Shown here piece by piece: positions 40,911-53,141 of a DNA stretch of 64,000 bases. A program made the position numbers and the translations under genes. The stretch comes from Rutidosis leptorrhynchoides. Lineage: Eukaryota > Streptophyta > Magnoliopsida > Asterales > Asteraceae. The stretch spans positions 707,821,001-707,885,000 of the forward strand of contig NC_092333.1 of the NCBI RefSeq assembly GCF_046630445.1, read 5' to 3'. How positions within the stretch are numbered: the stretch's first letter is position 1; every line of letters starts with the position of its first letter. Under the pieces are notes generated by a model that saw only the letters and a program-made list of their open reading frames with translations, did no database searches and had not been told where the DNA came from.

Positions 40911-42999
40911 CTACGGTTGGTAATTTACAATATCCACCACGGATGAGTTCTCGTCCCTACAGATTTTTTGTAGTTCTTCAAAACTAATCTGGCCGAGAGC
41001 CTCATGTGCCCGCTGGCAGTCTTGCACACAGGTAACGCTTAACCTAGTCTTCTTATTTTGGGTCCTGCTACCAGGTGGGAGGAAACACTGCACCGCCCTC
41101 AAAACCTCAAACGTAGTCAACTTCTTGATAGCCTCAATAAAGGCATTGAACGGCTGATGAACAATGGATGACTTCAGGAGGCGGGCAAAAAGCACAGGAA
41201 TACCGTGCTGAAGGGGCGTAAGTGCGCCTAACGTGGCCGACACCTTCTCTGATAACTTTTTATTGTCATCAGAAAGTAGGGCGACCTTCTCCTATTCTTG
41301 GGCAAGTGCAACCTTCAACGACTCCTGCATTTCCCGGGAAACACGTAACTCATCCCGGGTAGACTCCAAGGCCTCCTTTGCCGACACCAACTCCCTTTCA
41401 AGACGAGCAATCGTCCCCGACAATTCCACCACACAACGGTTATCGTTCTCAAACAACACACAATGCTCGTGAATGCGATGAGCATCAGCCTCGCTTCGGT
41501 TCAATTCATCCGCTGCAAGATGCTGAGCAAACACGACAAATTAAGAACGCAAGTGCAGTGCCTAGGCGGTGAAAAGAGCGGCCAACACCTCTTTCAGAGC
41601 TGGAAAAGTAATAATGTCAAGATATTCCCTATAAACTGGGTAGTCAGAAGCATCACAGCGAAGAAGATCACGGAATGGCCCAAAATTACAGTCGGGCAGA
41701 ACGTAAACATTCTGCCCAGCATTTGTCGTCAGCCGAGGGCGAGCATCCGAAGTCTCCACGGTGGATTCTTTATCGGGACGATATCCTTGAGCCTACTCCC
41801 TTTCAGTAGCTGACCCCTCCCCAGCTACCCGACTCTCCCTCACAACTGGCTCAAGCCCCTCCCGGGGAGCAGCTCCCTCCAACAATGGAACCATGCGGGC
41901 AGATGCATGCGCCCCCGTAGAAGTCACGCCAGCGTTACCTACACATACACGAAAGAGAACAATATCGTCAGCACAAGATGCTGTCACGCAAGTTAAAGCA
42001 AGTGCAAGTTGAGAGCCTAACTTCAGCTGCTGCAGCCGGCTCAACCCGACGCCTGGTACGACGGATCAGCCCACCCTCCGAAGAACCGCCATTAGAAGAT
42101 TCCAAGTCTTTAGGAGGCAGCGCCCTGTGACCGATGGAAGACTCCGGAGTTGTACCCTCAACCACTTTGTCGGTAAAGACCATGCCATCCAGGCTCACCG
42201 CCCTCAGAACCTCCAACACAATTAACTCTGCTTAAATCTTCAACCATCATCTTATAAATCTTGATTACGTAAAAAAGAATGGAAAAAGTCACACGGATAA
42301 ATACCTCTCCCACCTCGGCGAGCGACAGGAATCCTATCAGAATGGGTCCAGTTGTTCCTAACATTAGCCGTTACCAACACCTGCTCATCATAAGAACGTT
42401 GAGGAATCCTCAGACCCCTCAATTGGTCAACCATCGATTCGCCCAGCTCAAAAAGCTGTCTTGGCGACTGAACAGTCACTGACCTAAAAGGATAGGACTG
42501 CGCGTTCCTCAACGGAAAGTCAGAACACTTGGCAAAAATGATTAATTGCACCCAGTTATCTGCAACCGCTAGTGCCTCCCTAAGGAAATAAATTTCATCA
42601 GTAAACGTGTACCACCCTTTGCGATAGGACGATAACCGAAAAATGCTTCTGAAGATATTCAAGCTTAGGTCCATGCCAAAACCATTAAAGTACATTTCAA
42701 ACAGTACGATCGCGGGAACCTCATTCGGATGCAACCGAGCAACGCTAACGCCATAGAAATTTAACACCTTCATAAAGAAGCGAGTAAATGGGTATCTCAA
42801 ATTTGAGACCTTAAAGGGTCTCAAATAGATAGCGCAATGATTGGGCAGGGGCCCCACAAGCGCGCTGTTGTGACCTTGGAATAACTAACTCCAAGCCTCG
42901 TAGCTGCGGGCATATATAACAGATCCTATCAAGATAGGCTTCATCGACGTTATTAGGTACACGTAACACGTCATGAAGAATGTTAGATCTGGGAGCCAT
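40911..42999 (-). pseudogene. Antisense accessory gene of element F (gypsy-type transposon domain, coiled coil)
   Basis: Read on the minus strand from an ATG at 42,997-42,999. The N-terminal part (to about 42,300) contains a stretch resembling the plant 'putative gypsy type transposon' domain (Pfam Transposase_28), with motifs such as RYPFTRFFMKVLNFYG and ARLHPNEVPAIVLFE. A low-complexity Glu/Ser/Arg middle follows, then a heptad-like coiled coil (about 41,300-41,530) and a C-terminal domain ending at 40,911. Candidate introns: donor GAGAG|GTATTTATCC near 42,300 with acceptor TTTAAGCAG near 42,235, and donor GAA|GTTAGGC near 42,022 with acceptor TATGTGTAG near 41,942. A frameshift near 42,850 and stops near 41,793 and 41,292 show decay. 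Antisense ORFs near the 3' end are known in Tat elements; the role is unknown. Confidence 0.7.
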
Positions 43000-43114
43000 A
43001 CTGAACAAAGAAGAAAACAGGAGATTCAAATTGAAGAAAACAAGAAAATTGTTTCTGTATTATGCAAGGCAAATACTATCGAAGGTAGAAAGACTCAAAT
43101 GAAGAAAAATGCTC

Positions 43115-43124
43115 CTTTATATAG
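43115..43124 (-). promoter_or_regulatory. TATA box for the antisense gene
   Basis: The minus strand reads CCTATATAAAGG, about 120 bp upstream of the ATG at 42,999. It is a well-placed core promoter pointing away from the nearby 3' LTR. Confidence 0.6.
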
Positions 43125-43305
43125 GCAAACATCCTATGCGGGCCCCATAAAACTCAAAAAGGTGTGTTGGAACATGAGATGTACTATGATTAAGACAACA
43201 TGTAACACGCATTAATTGCACGTCAAATCACGTGTGTGGGGTCATATTAATTTAAGTTTGGCGACACAACTGTCCAGCCGACCTCACCAAACTGGGGGGA
43301 CTTAA

Positions 43306-44227
43306 TGATACACATAATGATTCGTCTCAAAATAAGCAAGCATCCCGACAAGGATCTTACCCGGCACCGTCTGTCCCGAAATACGGACCCGTTCCTAATA
43401 TCCATCTGACATCATCTCATCAACTTTACCATGCTGGACGAATGGCTAGACTAAGACCCCAGATGACATACACATAACCGGCATCATGAAGACAGTCATG
43501 ATAACTACAACCGAGAAGAAACACTTGGAATAAATAGAAAGCAAAACCTTCCCGGCTAGACTGAGAACACCGTGATGCTTAACCGGAACCTACATGCCGT
43601 CAGTACCATCATGGTATCTCTAACCGACATAAAAATACCCCCCGGGAACAAGCACGCCGTCCCGGAGAAAGTGCATTATCCCGGAGCAGACACTTCATCC
43701 CGAAAAAGGTGCCTGAAAACGGAACAAGCATGCAAGTAAGTTGCATGCCACGTCAGCCTACGAATCTAGGGAAGTTTGTTAGGATCTGCTATTCCCATGA
43801 AAAGGACAGGTGCCACGTCACCCCTCGAGATTGACAAAATTCGTTACAACCATGAAAGGGACATGTGCCACGTCGTCATTCCCTCTAAAACATCTATAAA
43901 TATGCAAACAAAATCTTTCATCTAAAAAACACACTGGATGCATTAATGTTACTATGCCCAAATCAATTGCGATAGCATTACTCCAGTCGTTAGCTTAATT
44001 CTGATCAACACTCCAATCATCATCAGAACCAATTCACACTGAGATATTAACTTATTCGATTTCGATCGGATAAGGTTAATTCAATCGATTGTTTTACGCC
44101 CTTGAAATCCAGATTCCAAATCGGATTTTGCATAATTATTGGAGTTAAAACATTCGACTTACTCTTTTTCCCAAATCAAGCACTCAAACCCGAAATCTAC
44201 TTACTCGTAACAATTTTAGTTTGATCA
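43306..44227 (+). repeat. 3' LTR of element F
   Basis: Preceded by the polypurine run ACTGGGGGGACTTAA (43,291-43,305) and starting TGATACACA. A TATA box, TATAAATA, lies at 43,894-43,901. About 40-100 bp upstream are two direct copies of a unit containing GTGCCACGTC (about 43,795 and 43,851), plausible U3 promoter elements. The right end is uncertain. Confidence 0.68.
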
Positions 44228-45768
44228 CTATTGAAATAGTGTTAAGAGCGAGAAGTAACTTTTGTTGTTACTCATGGTGAAAGGGAATTCTGAAATAGAT
44301 CTGGGGGTATAGATCACATATGGGTTCAAGTTTGAGGACTGGGAATGTTAAGTTATAAGCGCCTGTGGGGAAATAGAGCAGTGGTTGATGTGTCAAGTAC
44401 AGCTGTAACCAGGAGTAGTTCGTGAGGACATGAACAGCTCAACGGGGAGAGACTTGTAACATCCAATTTTCAGCATCAGTGCGCGCCGTGCACTATGGGT
44501 GCACGTTGCGCACTTTCCCGGATGTGCAGGGACTGTTTTTGTAAATTGGGAAAAAATAGGAACTAGTTGTGTAACATCGTTAAAAACGGGATTAAAGGAA
44601 ATAATCTAGAATATTTGGGCTCATTTGACACAAAACACTTCCACAAGTTTGGAGTGAGAAACAAGTGATGATTTAGGGTTTTTAGAGAGAGAGATCCAAA
44701 ATGTGAAGAAATTGGAAGATTTGAATGGAGCATGAAGTTTCTTAGTGGTAATCAACAACATCAAGGGTAACTAGAAGTTGCAAATCTTCATTATTATCCT
44801 TTAATTGTTGATTTTTTGTAAGAATCCTAATTTTTTTAATATGTGATTTATTTGGGGTTTATGGTTTATGGTTGGAATTAGGTGTTTGCGTAATCCTTGG
44901 ATGGTGTATAATCCTTGTTTTAGTATTTAAATGATGAGATTTGAATGGGTTATGTGAAGTTAGGGTTTATGAGATTAATGGGTAAATTGAGTGGGTTATG
45001 TTAGTGATCTTAATCGATATTTTTGAGCTTAAAATCTGAAAATTGGAAGATGTTTATATGTAAAGGTTTACCTAGCAAGTGTTCTTTCAAGTCTTGATAC
45101 TCACTAGTTGTTAATTTTGTGAAGTAAGTGATTAAATGTTATTTTAAGTTAAAATTACACTTATGTTGTTAAAGATGTGAAAAAGCTTATGTATTTAAGT
45201 TAGGATTAAGAGACGGCAAATTTAATAAAATTATTGTAAGTGTTAAATTATGAGTCTAGGTGTTATTTGGGGTAAAACGCTAGAAAATGGGACCTTGGGC
45301 AGAAATTGATGGGTTGACTTTAATTGGGTAGGCTTTGTTGAAGTGATATAATGAGTCAAGTTTCAACTAATGGGATTGTCGGGGAATCTTAAGGATGGGT
45401 GGTTGATAGTCTTGGTGTGTTTTGTGATTGTTTAGGATGCGCAAAGGAGCCTAAGTGACTACCAACCTTCACAATTGTCATCCGCCAAGTGAGTTCATAG
45501 CTAGTGGAACCACTTTTGGGAAAGGGATTGATGTCGCTTCATCCGTGCAGGATATGACGATCAATCATGGGGTTTTTTCCCAAGCGTGTATTTCATTGCA
45601 TTACGTTTTATTTACATGATATAAGAGTATTCATGATTTGGTTGCTAACTTGGGATGGATTTCACGTGGTCGGATTGCATCCATGCAAGAGACTATACGA
45701 TTTATTGGGGGTCCCTACGGTGGGCTTTGGTCAAACCAGGCATTGACCGCTTTGTTCATCAGGATTTG
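44228..45768 (+). mobile_element. Element G, 3' end (internal tail and truncated LTR)
   Basis: 44,228-44,454 looks like the last internal bases of an element, ending in the polypurine run CAACGGGGAGAGACT. A 3' LTR starts at 44,455 with TGTAACATCC and is cut at 45,768 by element H. The LTR start carries GTGCGCGCC/GTGCAC palindromes (44,479-44,516) like those of B, a donor-like AAG|GGTAAC near 44,765 and an acceptor-like GATTGTTTAG near 45,434. No protein-coding frame is supported. Classification beyond 'related to the A/B group by LTR design' is not possible here. Confidence 0.6.
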
Positions 45769-48700
45769 TGTGACGCCCCATACAAAATTAACGTGTACGG
45801 GTCATCAACAACGGGATCATTACAAGGTCAAACACTATATGCTGTTTTAAAATAAGTTTGCATTCATAAGAAAGGGTGACGTCATAACCAACGTCATAAG
45901 TTCTACAAACGAAAGTATGCTTCTATGAACAGAAGCAGTTAACATAAGTACGAGACCCGTTAGGTCATTACAAATTCATTGTTTCAAAAGTAACATAGTT
46001 TGTTAATGCAAGGTAAACGTTTCATGCAGAGACATCTCTAACAAAAGCAGCGGGAGTCTACACAGCAAGAAAACTATAGCGGAAGCATCAAACCTCTAAG
46101 CACCTGAGAAAACATGCTTAAAAACTTCAACACGAATGTTGGTGAGCTATAGTTTAAGTATAACAGTAATGTAAGGTAGGCCACGAGATTTCAGTATTTC
46201 AAAACAGTATGAAAAGTATATGTTCAACCGTGTGCACTTGGTAACTAACTTAACGTAATATCACCCCCTAAAAGTACACTTAGTGAGTGCGTAAGTTTAT
46301 GAAGTATTAAAAACCCGTTAAATGCTAGCGCTACTAGCCCGAGTGGGGATGTCAAACCCTATGGATCCATATCTAAGATTCGTGTTCACCGGTTCAAAGA
46401 CCAATGACTAAACGTTACTGAGCTAAGGGGAAAGTTTATGCCATTGTATAACCCACACATATATAAAGTTTAAGTACTCGTGTCTAGTATGTAAAACGTA
46501 AAACAAGCATGTATTCTCAGTTCCCAAAATAGTTAAAGTAAAAAGGGATGCTATAACTCACAGTGAAAAGTAGTAAAGTCGGTACGAGATAAGTAAGCAA
46601 GTAGTTGGTCCGAAAGGTCCTCAACCTAAGTCAAAAGTTACTAAGTCAGTAAATCATTCCCAAAGGTTTAAAATTATGTAAATTAAGTCTTAACTATCAT
46701 CATCATCAACAACATAAGTAAAAAGTAAAGTAAGTTTTCAATCAAGAATAGAGTTCAAAACAAAGGCTGACTTCGTTTAGTCGCCACGACCTCTATACAA
46801 ACTGAAATGAGGTGAGACCAGTGGACATGGCTCCGTATATGATTCCCCTAGTTGCTGACCAATTTTCAGAACCAAACTCGTCTTTGTTTGACCGTGGCGA
46901 TGGTTTAAGTGCGAGTAGGTCAGAAATTTTTGCATAACGTTAAAAGGGCGTAGTGACTTTCGGAAGGCTATAAATCCTAAACCGTAACTCGGATTTAGAC
47001 GAGGCCTAAACAGAAAATCATCTACTCGAACCGAACTAACTGGAAATCAACTTTTCAGTAGCCTAGGTAGCCTGATCAGACCCATAAAACAGTAAACAAA
47101 GTGCTCCAGTGGGTTCTTGGTGCTTGATGCTCATCACGGTTCTCATCCGTGATGCCTATAGCTTCAAGTGTACAACTCGTTGATGTGTTTGCATCATCTT
47201 AACTAAGTTTTGACCATAATAACACTAGTGTATGTCTAAGATATGTAGCACAACTCATTTAAGGGTTGTAAGTAGGTTGATGAACCAAAGTTACATCAAG
47301 ATCTTAGATCCGACACATACATGAGTTCTAATAGTAATATTAAGCTATAAACCTGAATGTAAACTAAATAAACAAGATCTTAAGTTGTAGAAATTAGATT
47401 TTAGTTAGATCTTAAAGATCCTAGACTAAAAAGTCTAGATCTAGTGTTCTTAAGTTAAACCCCAAGTTATAGAACTTGGATCTTTACTTTAATGAAACCA
47501 TAAGTTATGAAACTTAGATTTTCATCTTAAAAAATGTATATATAAGCTTATAAGCTTTTGTTTTAGACAAAATTGAAAGACCATAAGCTATAAAAACTTA
47601 GATCCAACATAAGTGTATGAAGTTTTAACTAGAAAGTTAAACTTCCATGTTCTTGAACTTACAAAGTTTAAACTTTAGTTCCAAGAAAAATGAGATCAAG
47701 TTTAACTAGTAATACTTGACCAAAATTAAATAAATCACTAATTGAAATACTTACAAAAGAAAGAAATAAACTAAAGTTACAAGTAACAAGTTCATGTTTG
47801 CTTCAAACTTAAGAAGATTCAAGCCAAAACTTGGATCTTTAAGAAAATAAATCTTAAGTTTACAAAACATGAACACAAGTAAGATCTCAAAGCTTATGAG
47901 CTTTAGATCTTTATAACATCTTAAGTGTAGAACCATAAGTTATAGAAACTTAGATCCTTGTTCTTGATTTCTCATCAAACAAAGATGGAAGAAACAAGAT
48001 TCATGAAGATACAAACTATAAAGTTTGATCTTGAACAACAAACAACAAACTAGTAGAATGATGATGATAGTTTAGGTTTTCAAAAGAAAGAAAAGAAGAA
48101 AGAAAAAGATATATTGCTTACAATTTTAGAGAGAAAGTTGAGAGTAAAAGTTTGGAGTAAGAAGTAGTGTAATGAGGTATGTGTAAAATGAGATGATACT
48201 AGCATATAAGTAACAAAAAAAAATTGAAAATGGAACTCCCTCCCCCCCATATGGCCGACGGTTTCTAGGCAAAAAAAAAAGGGAAGTCAAGGTTGCTCTT
48301 TCATGTATGGGAGAGTGGTAATGCTAGGAAGAGGTAATAAGTTAAATGCATGGAAAGTTGGTGCTTGCATGCTTGAGACATCTTTGTCTCCAACTTAACT
48401 TAATTAATCTTGTTCAAGCTTAATGAATTATTAGCATAATGGTGGGCTTACTAGTAGTCCATTAAGTGAGGTAGGGTGGGCTTCCAAGTCCAATAATATA
48501 AGCCCATGTTCAAGTATACAACAAATAAATAAAAAGCCCAAGTAATTAACTACTTACATTAGTTAATTAAAAATGATTAATAATAATTAATCATGTACGT
48601 AAATAATATTCTAAATATTATTCGTGAAAAGCGTGTGTCACAAAGACAAGTCGGGACATGAAAATTCAAGTACGGTAACAAGTAAAATGTATAAGCATAC

Positions 48701-48769
48701 ATTTAATAAAGTGCAAGTATTAATAATAATTATTAATAAATATAAGTCGGAAAATCCAGGGTCGTTACA
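45769..48769 (-). repeat. 3' LTR of element H
   Basis: 3,001 bp; the minus strand starts TGTAACGACCCTGG and ends GGGGCGTCACA. It follows the polypurine tract of H at 48,770-48,780. The conserved block is present: CAACA-TTCG-TGTTG, TTTTCTCAG (intron end at 46,104) and GCTTCCGCT. ATTTG at 45,764-45,768 would be the target duplication in G, but the partner lies beyond the window. The long middle (46,150-48,760) is AT-rich, with repeated AAGTT/CTTAGAT-type words but no gene. Confidence 0.85.
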
Positions 48770-48907
48770 TTACCCACCTGTTAAAGAAAATTTCATCCCA
48801 AAATTTTAAGCTGAGGTAAATGGAGGAGTTGGGAAAAGGTGAGGATACTTCTGCATCATTTGATCCTCTCGTTCCCAGGTAAACTCGGGTCCTCGTTTGG
48901 CATTCCA
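48770..48907 (-). pseudogene. Element H integrase C-terminus and polypurine tract
   Basis: The minus strand encodes the tail motif [13 protein letters not shown] and a few more codons to TAA (48,806-48,808). A 3' tail ends in AACAGGTGGGTAA against the LTR. The upstream coding part continues at 55,430 after solo LTR I; TTCCA (48,903-48,907) is the duplicated site. Confidence 0.87.
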
Positions 48908-49915
48908 TGTCATACCCCGTCCAAATCCTCTTGGACGAATACAATAACCTCTGGTACCATTGCGATGAACGGACCTCTATATGCCATGAACGACTCCATG
49001 TAATATGAGCAAATGTACAGCGGAAGATTTCTTTCATACCTGAGAATAAATATGCTTTAAAATGTCAACCAAAAAGTTGGTGAGTTCATAAGTTTATCAT
49101 AAAACAATAAAATTCTGTAATTTTGATAGACCACAAGATTTAAATGCTGCATGTTACAAATGGGCCCGAATCCTATACCCACCTGTAATGTACATGCGAT
49201 ATCTTTTAAATACAGTACACCTTTCTAGTGTACGAAATCATCTTTCATAAATTTTAGTAACCGTACACATATCTCGTGCACAAAAATAACATACACATAA
49301 CCTGTGTATAAAATCATTCTCTCGATACATAACATTCACTTTTCATTGCTTTCATAGCTTGGCTTGGTAACCGACCTTAACATATAACGCGCATAATAAT
49401 ATCCCCAAAACAGAACATCTCATCTGTATAATAATCATATAAACTTTGAAGTACTAAACACCACGCCCACTAGCCCTTATGTCTAGTGAACATTCTGGGT
49501 GGGGGTGTTAAACCCAGTAGCTACCTTTAGGATTCGCGTGAATTAGGGTCATACCCGATTCTAATTCTTAGGTTACCAAGCAATAATAATCAGGGGAAAT
49601 ATTCATAACAATTAGTGGCAATTATCACGTCCAACTAATTCAATAATAATCCACAGAACTTCTGTCTGCATAATAATTCTTTTGAGGAATGTTTTGCTTG
49701 TGTCTATCTCGTCAAACATTTATAAAATCATCTCAGTTCAAAAATATAGATTTCAAAGGCATTTAATAAAATAGTTGTAAAAATAGCGCATGTATTCTCA
49801 GTCCCAAAAATGTAAAGAGTAAAAGGGAATCAAATGAACTCACCATATTGCATTTTATAGTAAAAATACATATGACGTCATTGAACAAGTATATGGTTGA
49901 CCTCGGATTCATGAA

Positions 49916-49917
<2 letters not shown>

Positions 49918-50000
<83 letters not shown>
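49918..50000. repeat. (TA)n microsatellite in solo LTR I
   Basis: About 41 TA units. Confidence 0.93.
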
Positions 50001-50003
<3 letters not shown>

Positions 50004-50597
50004 CATATTATAATATAAATCAATTAAGTTTATATATTTTGTTATGTATTAAGATTAATATTCTTATATATAAATTTATTAATACTTATAATACATTATG
50101 ATACTTATTTGCTATTTAATTTATGTTATATCAATAATATTAGTTAAAACATATTTTTATGTAATATTAGTATACTTTATGTAGTAAATATATATATCTT
50201 TGGTTTTGTAAAATTAATAATTGTAGTATTACTAGATTAAGGATAATAATAATAATGATAGTAATAATAGTAATTTTAATAAAAATGATAGTTTTACTAA
50301 TAATAAAAAAATGATAGTTTTAGCAAAAATAATATTTTTAATAATATTGGTAAGTTTCATAATAATTATAGTTTTAATAGATATTTAATGATCATCTTAA
50401 TAATAATGCTAATAGTATGATACCAGTAATAATAATGATAAAAATAGTATTACTAAAAAAATGATACTAATAATACTTAATACTAGTAATAACAATAATA
50501 ATAAAATAATAATAATAATAATAATAATAGCAATAATGATAATAGTAATAATAATAATAATAACTACCTCACAAGCTTTTCTAAAAGGAAAATAATG

Positions 50598-50668
50598 TGC
50601 CCCCGCACAGGCTCGAACCCGAGACCTCTCGCTTAACCCGTAAACTCCTTAAACCATTCCGCTGTCCT
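50598..50668 (-). other. tRNA-like sequence in solo LTR I
   Basis: On the minus strand a GGACAGCGGAATGG start is followed by GGTTTAAGGAG and, 25 bases on, GGTCTCGGGTTCGAGCC. The last resembles a tRNA T-arm with internal promoter box B (GGTTCGA); the earlier part is a weak box A. No cloverleaf with a complete acceptor stem was evident. It may be a tRNA relic or the head of a SINE. No similar stretch was seen in D. Confidence 0.4.
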
Positions 50669-53141
50669 TGCTCTTTCTTATTATTATCTTACAATAAATC
50701 TATAAAACCCGTTTCCATCTGTTTTTCCTTTACTTAAAACTCAAATTATCCTCTATAATCATCATTGTCTAATCATGTTATCACCATCATTAAATCATCA
50801 TTTTCTCATTATCACATAGCTACAATCACCTCATCACCTATTATAATCCTAACATCATCATCATCGATTAATCTAGCATCATCATCATAAGTCAATATCT
50901 TCGTTATCATAAACATCATTACATCATATTCATCGTGATCATGATCTCCACAGAATCATCATCATAATAACCCTAATCGTATCCATAATCATCTTCGTAC
51001 CTGTGTATCATCATGTCATCAACATGATCACCCCATCATTATAATGATCATCATATCCCGTGATTTTATGCTCATCATCAACAGTCCACATCATCATATT
51101 CATGTCCTATATCATCATCTATTATCTAACTAAAATATCATCTTCATTATCTCATCATAATCATCACATTACCATCATCACTTTCACAGAACAAAATGTA
51201 CAGCAGTTATCATGAATAGTCTTTGGGCTGTCTTTTAATTGACTTAGATTAAGTGGCCCAATGTCCCAATAGAATACATAGTTCAATAGCAGACCCAATT
51301 TGTTAACTTAAGTGATAATTCGGCCCAAATAGGAAAATTGAAATATGACGGCCTACATACAGTATTCGATTTCTCCTTTCTTTCTTACTTTTAAACAACC
51401 GACACAGGCAAGTTGTGTATATAATAAATTGAATCGTGGTGAGTGGGGTTTTATTTGATTGCATATGTCGGCCATCAGAGAATGAATACAAGAGAAGAAA
51501 AGTTAATGCCTTTATCAACTTCCAACATTGTTATCATTTTATGCACCTAGTCATTTTAATTTAATATAAAAACTCACTCATCTCTTATTACTTATTCATT
51601 ATCTTCAAGAAGAAGTAGTGTGGGTCTGTTACTCGTATAGCAGCAGCAAACAGAAACTGCAACAAGTTATTTGGGTCTGTTTTGGTTGGTGATGCACTGC
51701 AGTAAAATAAAATATAGGCGGTTAATTATAGAAAGTCTAATGGAAATTGTAAGTGGTGGTGTTGGTTTAATGGTGGGTTTTCGATGATTGAAGTGGTATT
51801 GTGGTGTTGACTTTCACGAAGGAAAAACAGAAGAAAGGGTGTAATTAGCAGGTGGTTTCGTGGTTTGATTTCTGACCAAAACAGAAGGGAGACCATGGAG
51901 TTTCAAAAGTGGTGGTGGTTTTCATTATATTCGAAGGTGGTGGATATGAATTAATGGGTTTGAGATTCATGATTGGAGATGGTTTAAGTGGGTTCATCAA
52001 GAAGAAAATAAAAAATGTATGTACTTATTTATTATGTATGTGTATGTACGTATATATATATAGCTTTATAGAGAAAGAGATTGGGAGTGAGAGTGAATTG
52101 GTGGCGAGAATGTTGATGAATTCTTGTTCTCTTCGTTATATCTAGGGATATAAACAAAGGTAGATAGTGATAGATATGGATGGCTAACAGAAATTGGATT
52201 CATCATGCAGATGATTGATTGATTTGTAGCAAATGAAGGATGTCAACAGCAATATTCGATCAGGAAAAGTTGAAGAGAAATAATAAAAGCAGATTGAATT
52301 TGTACGATTGATATTGATATCTAACAAACTGGACACAGAAACAAATTTGGTTACAGTGTCGATGGGGATATGAAACAGAATGAATAATTCTTCTAATGTG
52401 ATATGTAAATGAATTTTATTTTGTAATGTGAATTGATCGAGTTTTATAGTTTAAAGTTGTCAGAAAGATTCGAGCAGACAAGAAGAAAGAACAGAAGAAG
52501 AGAAGAAAGAAAAAAAAATAACTACAAAGCTGAAAATGATCTCTAACAGATTTTGTTTGTTATTGAAATTGATTTTAATCGTTCGTACAAAACAGTAGAC
52601 AGGAACAAATGATCATGCAGTTTGATGGTGAAGTGTAACAGATTTAAATCCTTTACTGATTTTATAAACATAGTATATAATTAGTATTAATAATTAATAA
52701 ATATATTTGTATAAATAATAATAATACTTTTAATATTATTAGTGAAAATAATAATATTAATATCAAGATAATACTAATAATATTAATAATAATGATTAAA
52801 GTCATGTTAATGATAATTTTAAATAATCACTTTTAGTAAAAATATCATTAATTAATAATAATCTAAAATTATAATTTTTCTGTTATTTATAATAATAATG
52901 ATATAACAAATTAACTATATATCAATTCTATATCTATATATTATATTAAAATACAATATATTGACATTTATATTAATTTTAGTATTCATAATAACAATAA
53001 GAGTAATAATAATAATATATCAATTACGTGTAACAATTTCATATTATGATTTAATTTCTAATGATACTAATACTAATAATAATATAATAACTATAATTAA
53101 ACTTGTATTTACATGTAACATATCAATATTACAATTTATTA

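Larger units (their letters stand above)
39093..44227 (+). mobile_element. Element F, 3' half (Tat-like Ty3/gypsy)
   Basis: From 39,093: the end of RNase H, an integrase of the Tat/Athila kind without chromodomain, a spacer, a gene on the opposite strand, a polypurine tract and a 3' LTR. Its 5' part lies beyond element A, outside the window. F is the oldest layer of this nest. The right boundary (44,227, giving TGAT...ATCA ends) is a guess; 44,213 is an alternative. Confidence 0.78.

Noticed and set aside
45638..45855. Two overlapping ORFs of about 70 codons
   Set aside because: They cross the G/H junction at 45,769, so cannot be one gene.
51900..52145. Possible small gene in solo LTR I
   Set aside because: No domain and no counterpart in D; the GGTGGT-rich stretch looks like LTR filler.
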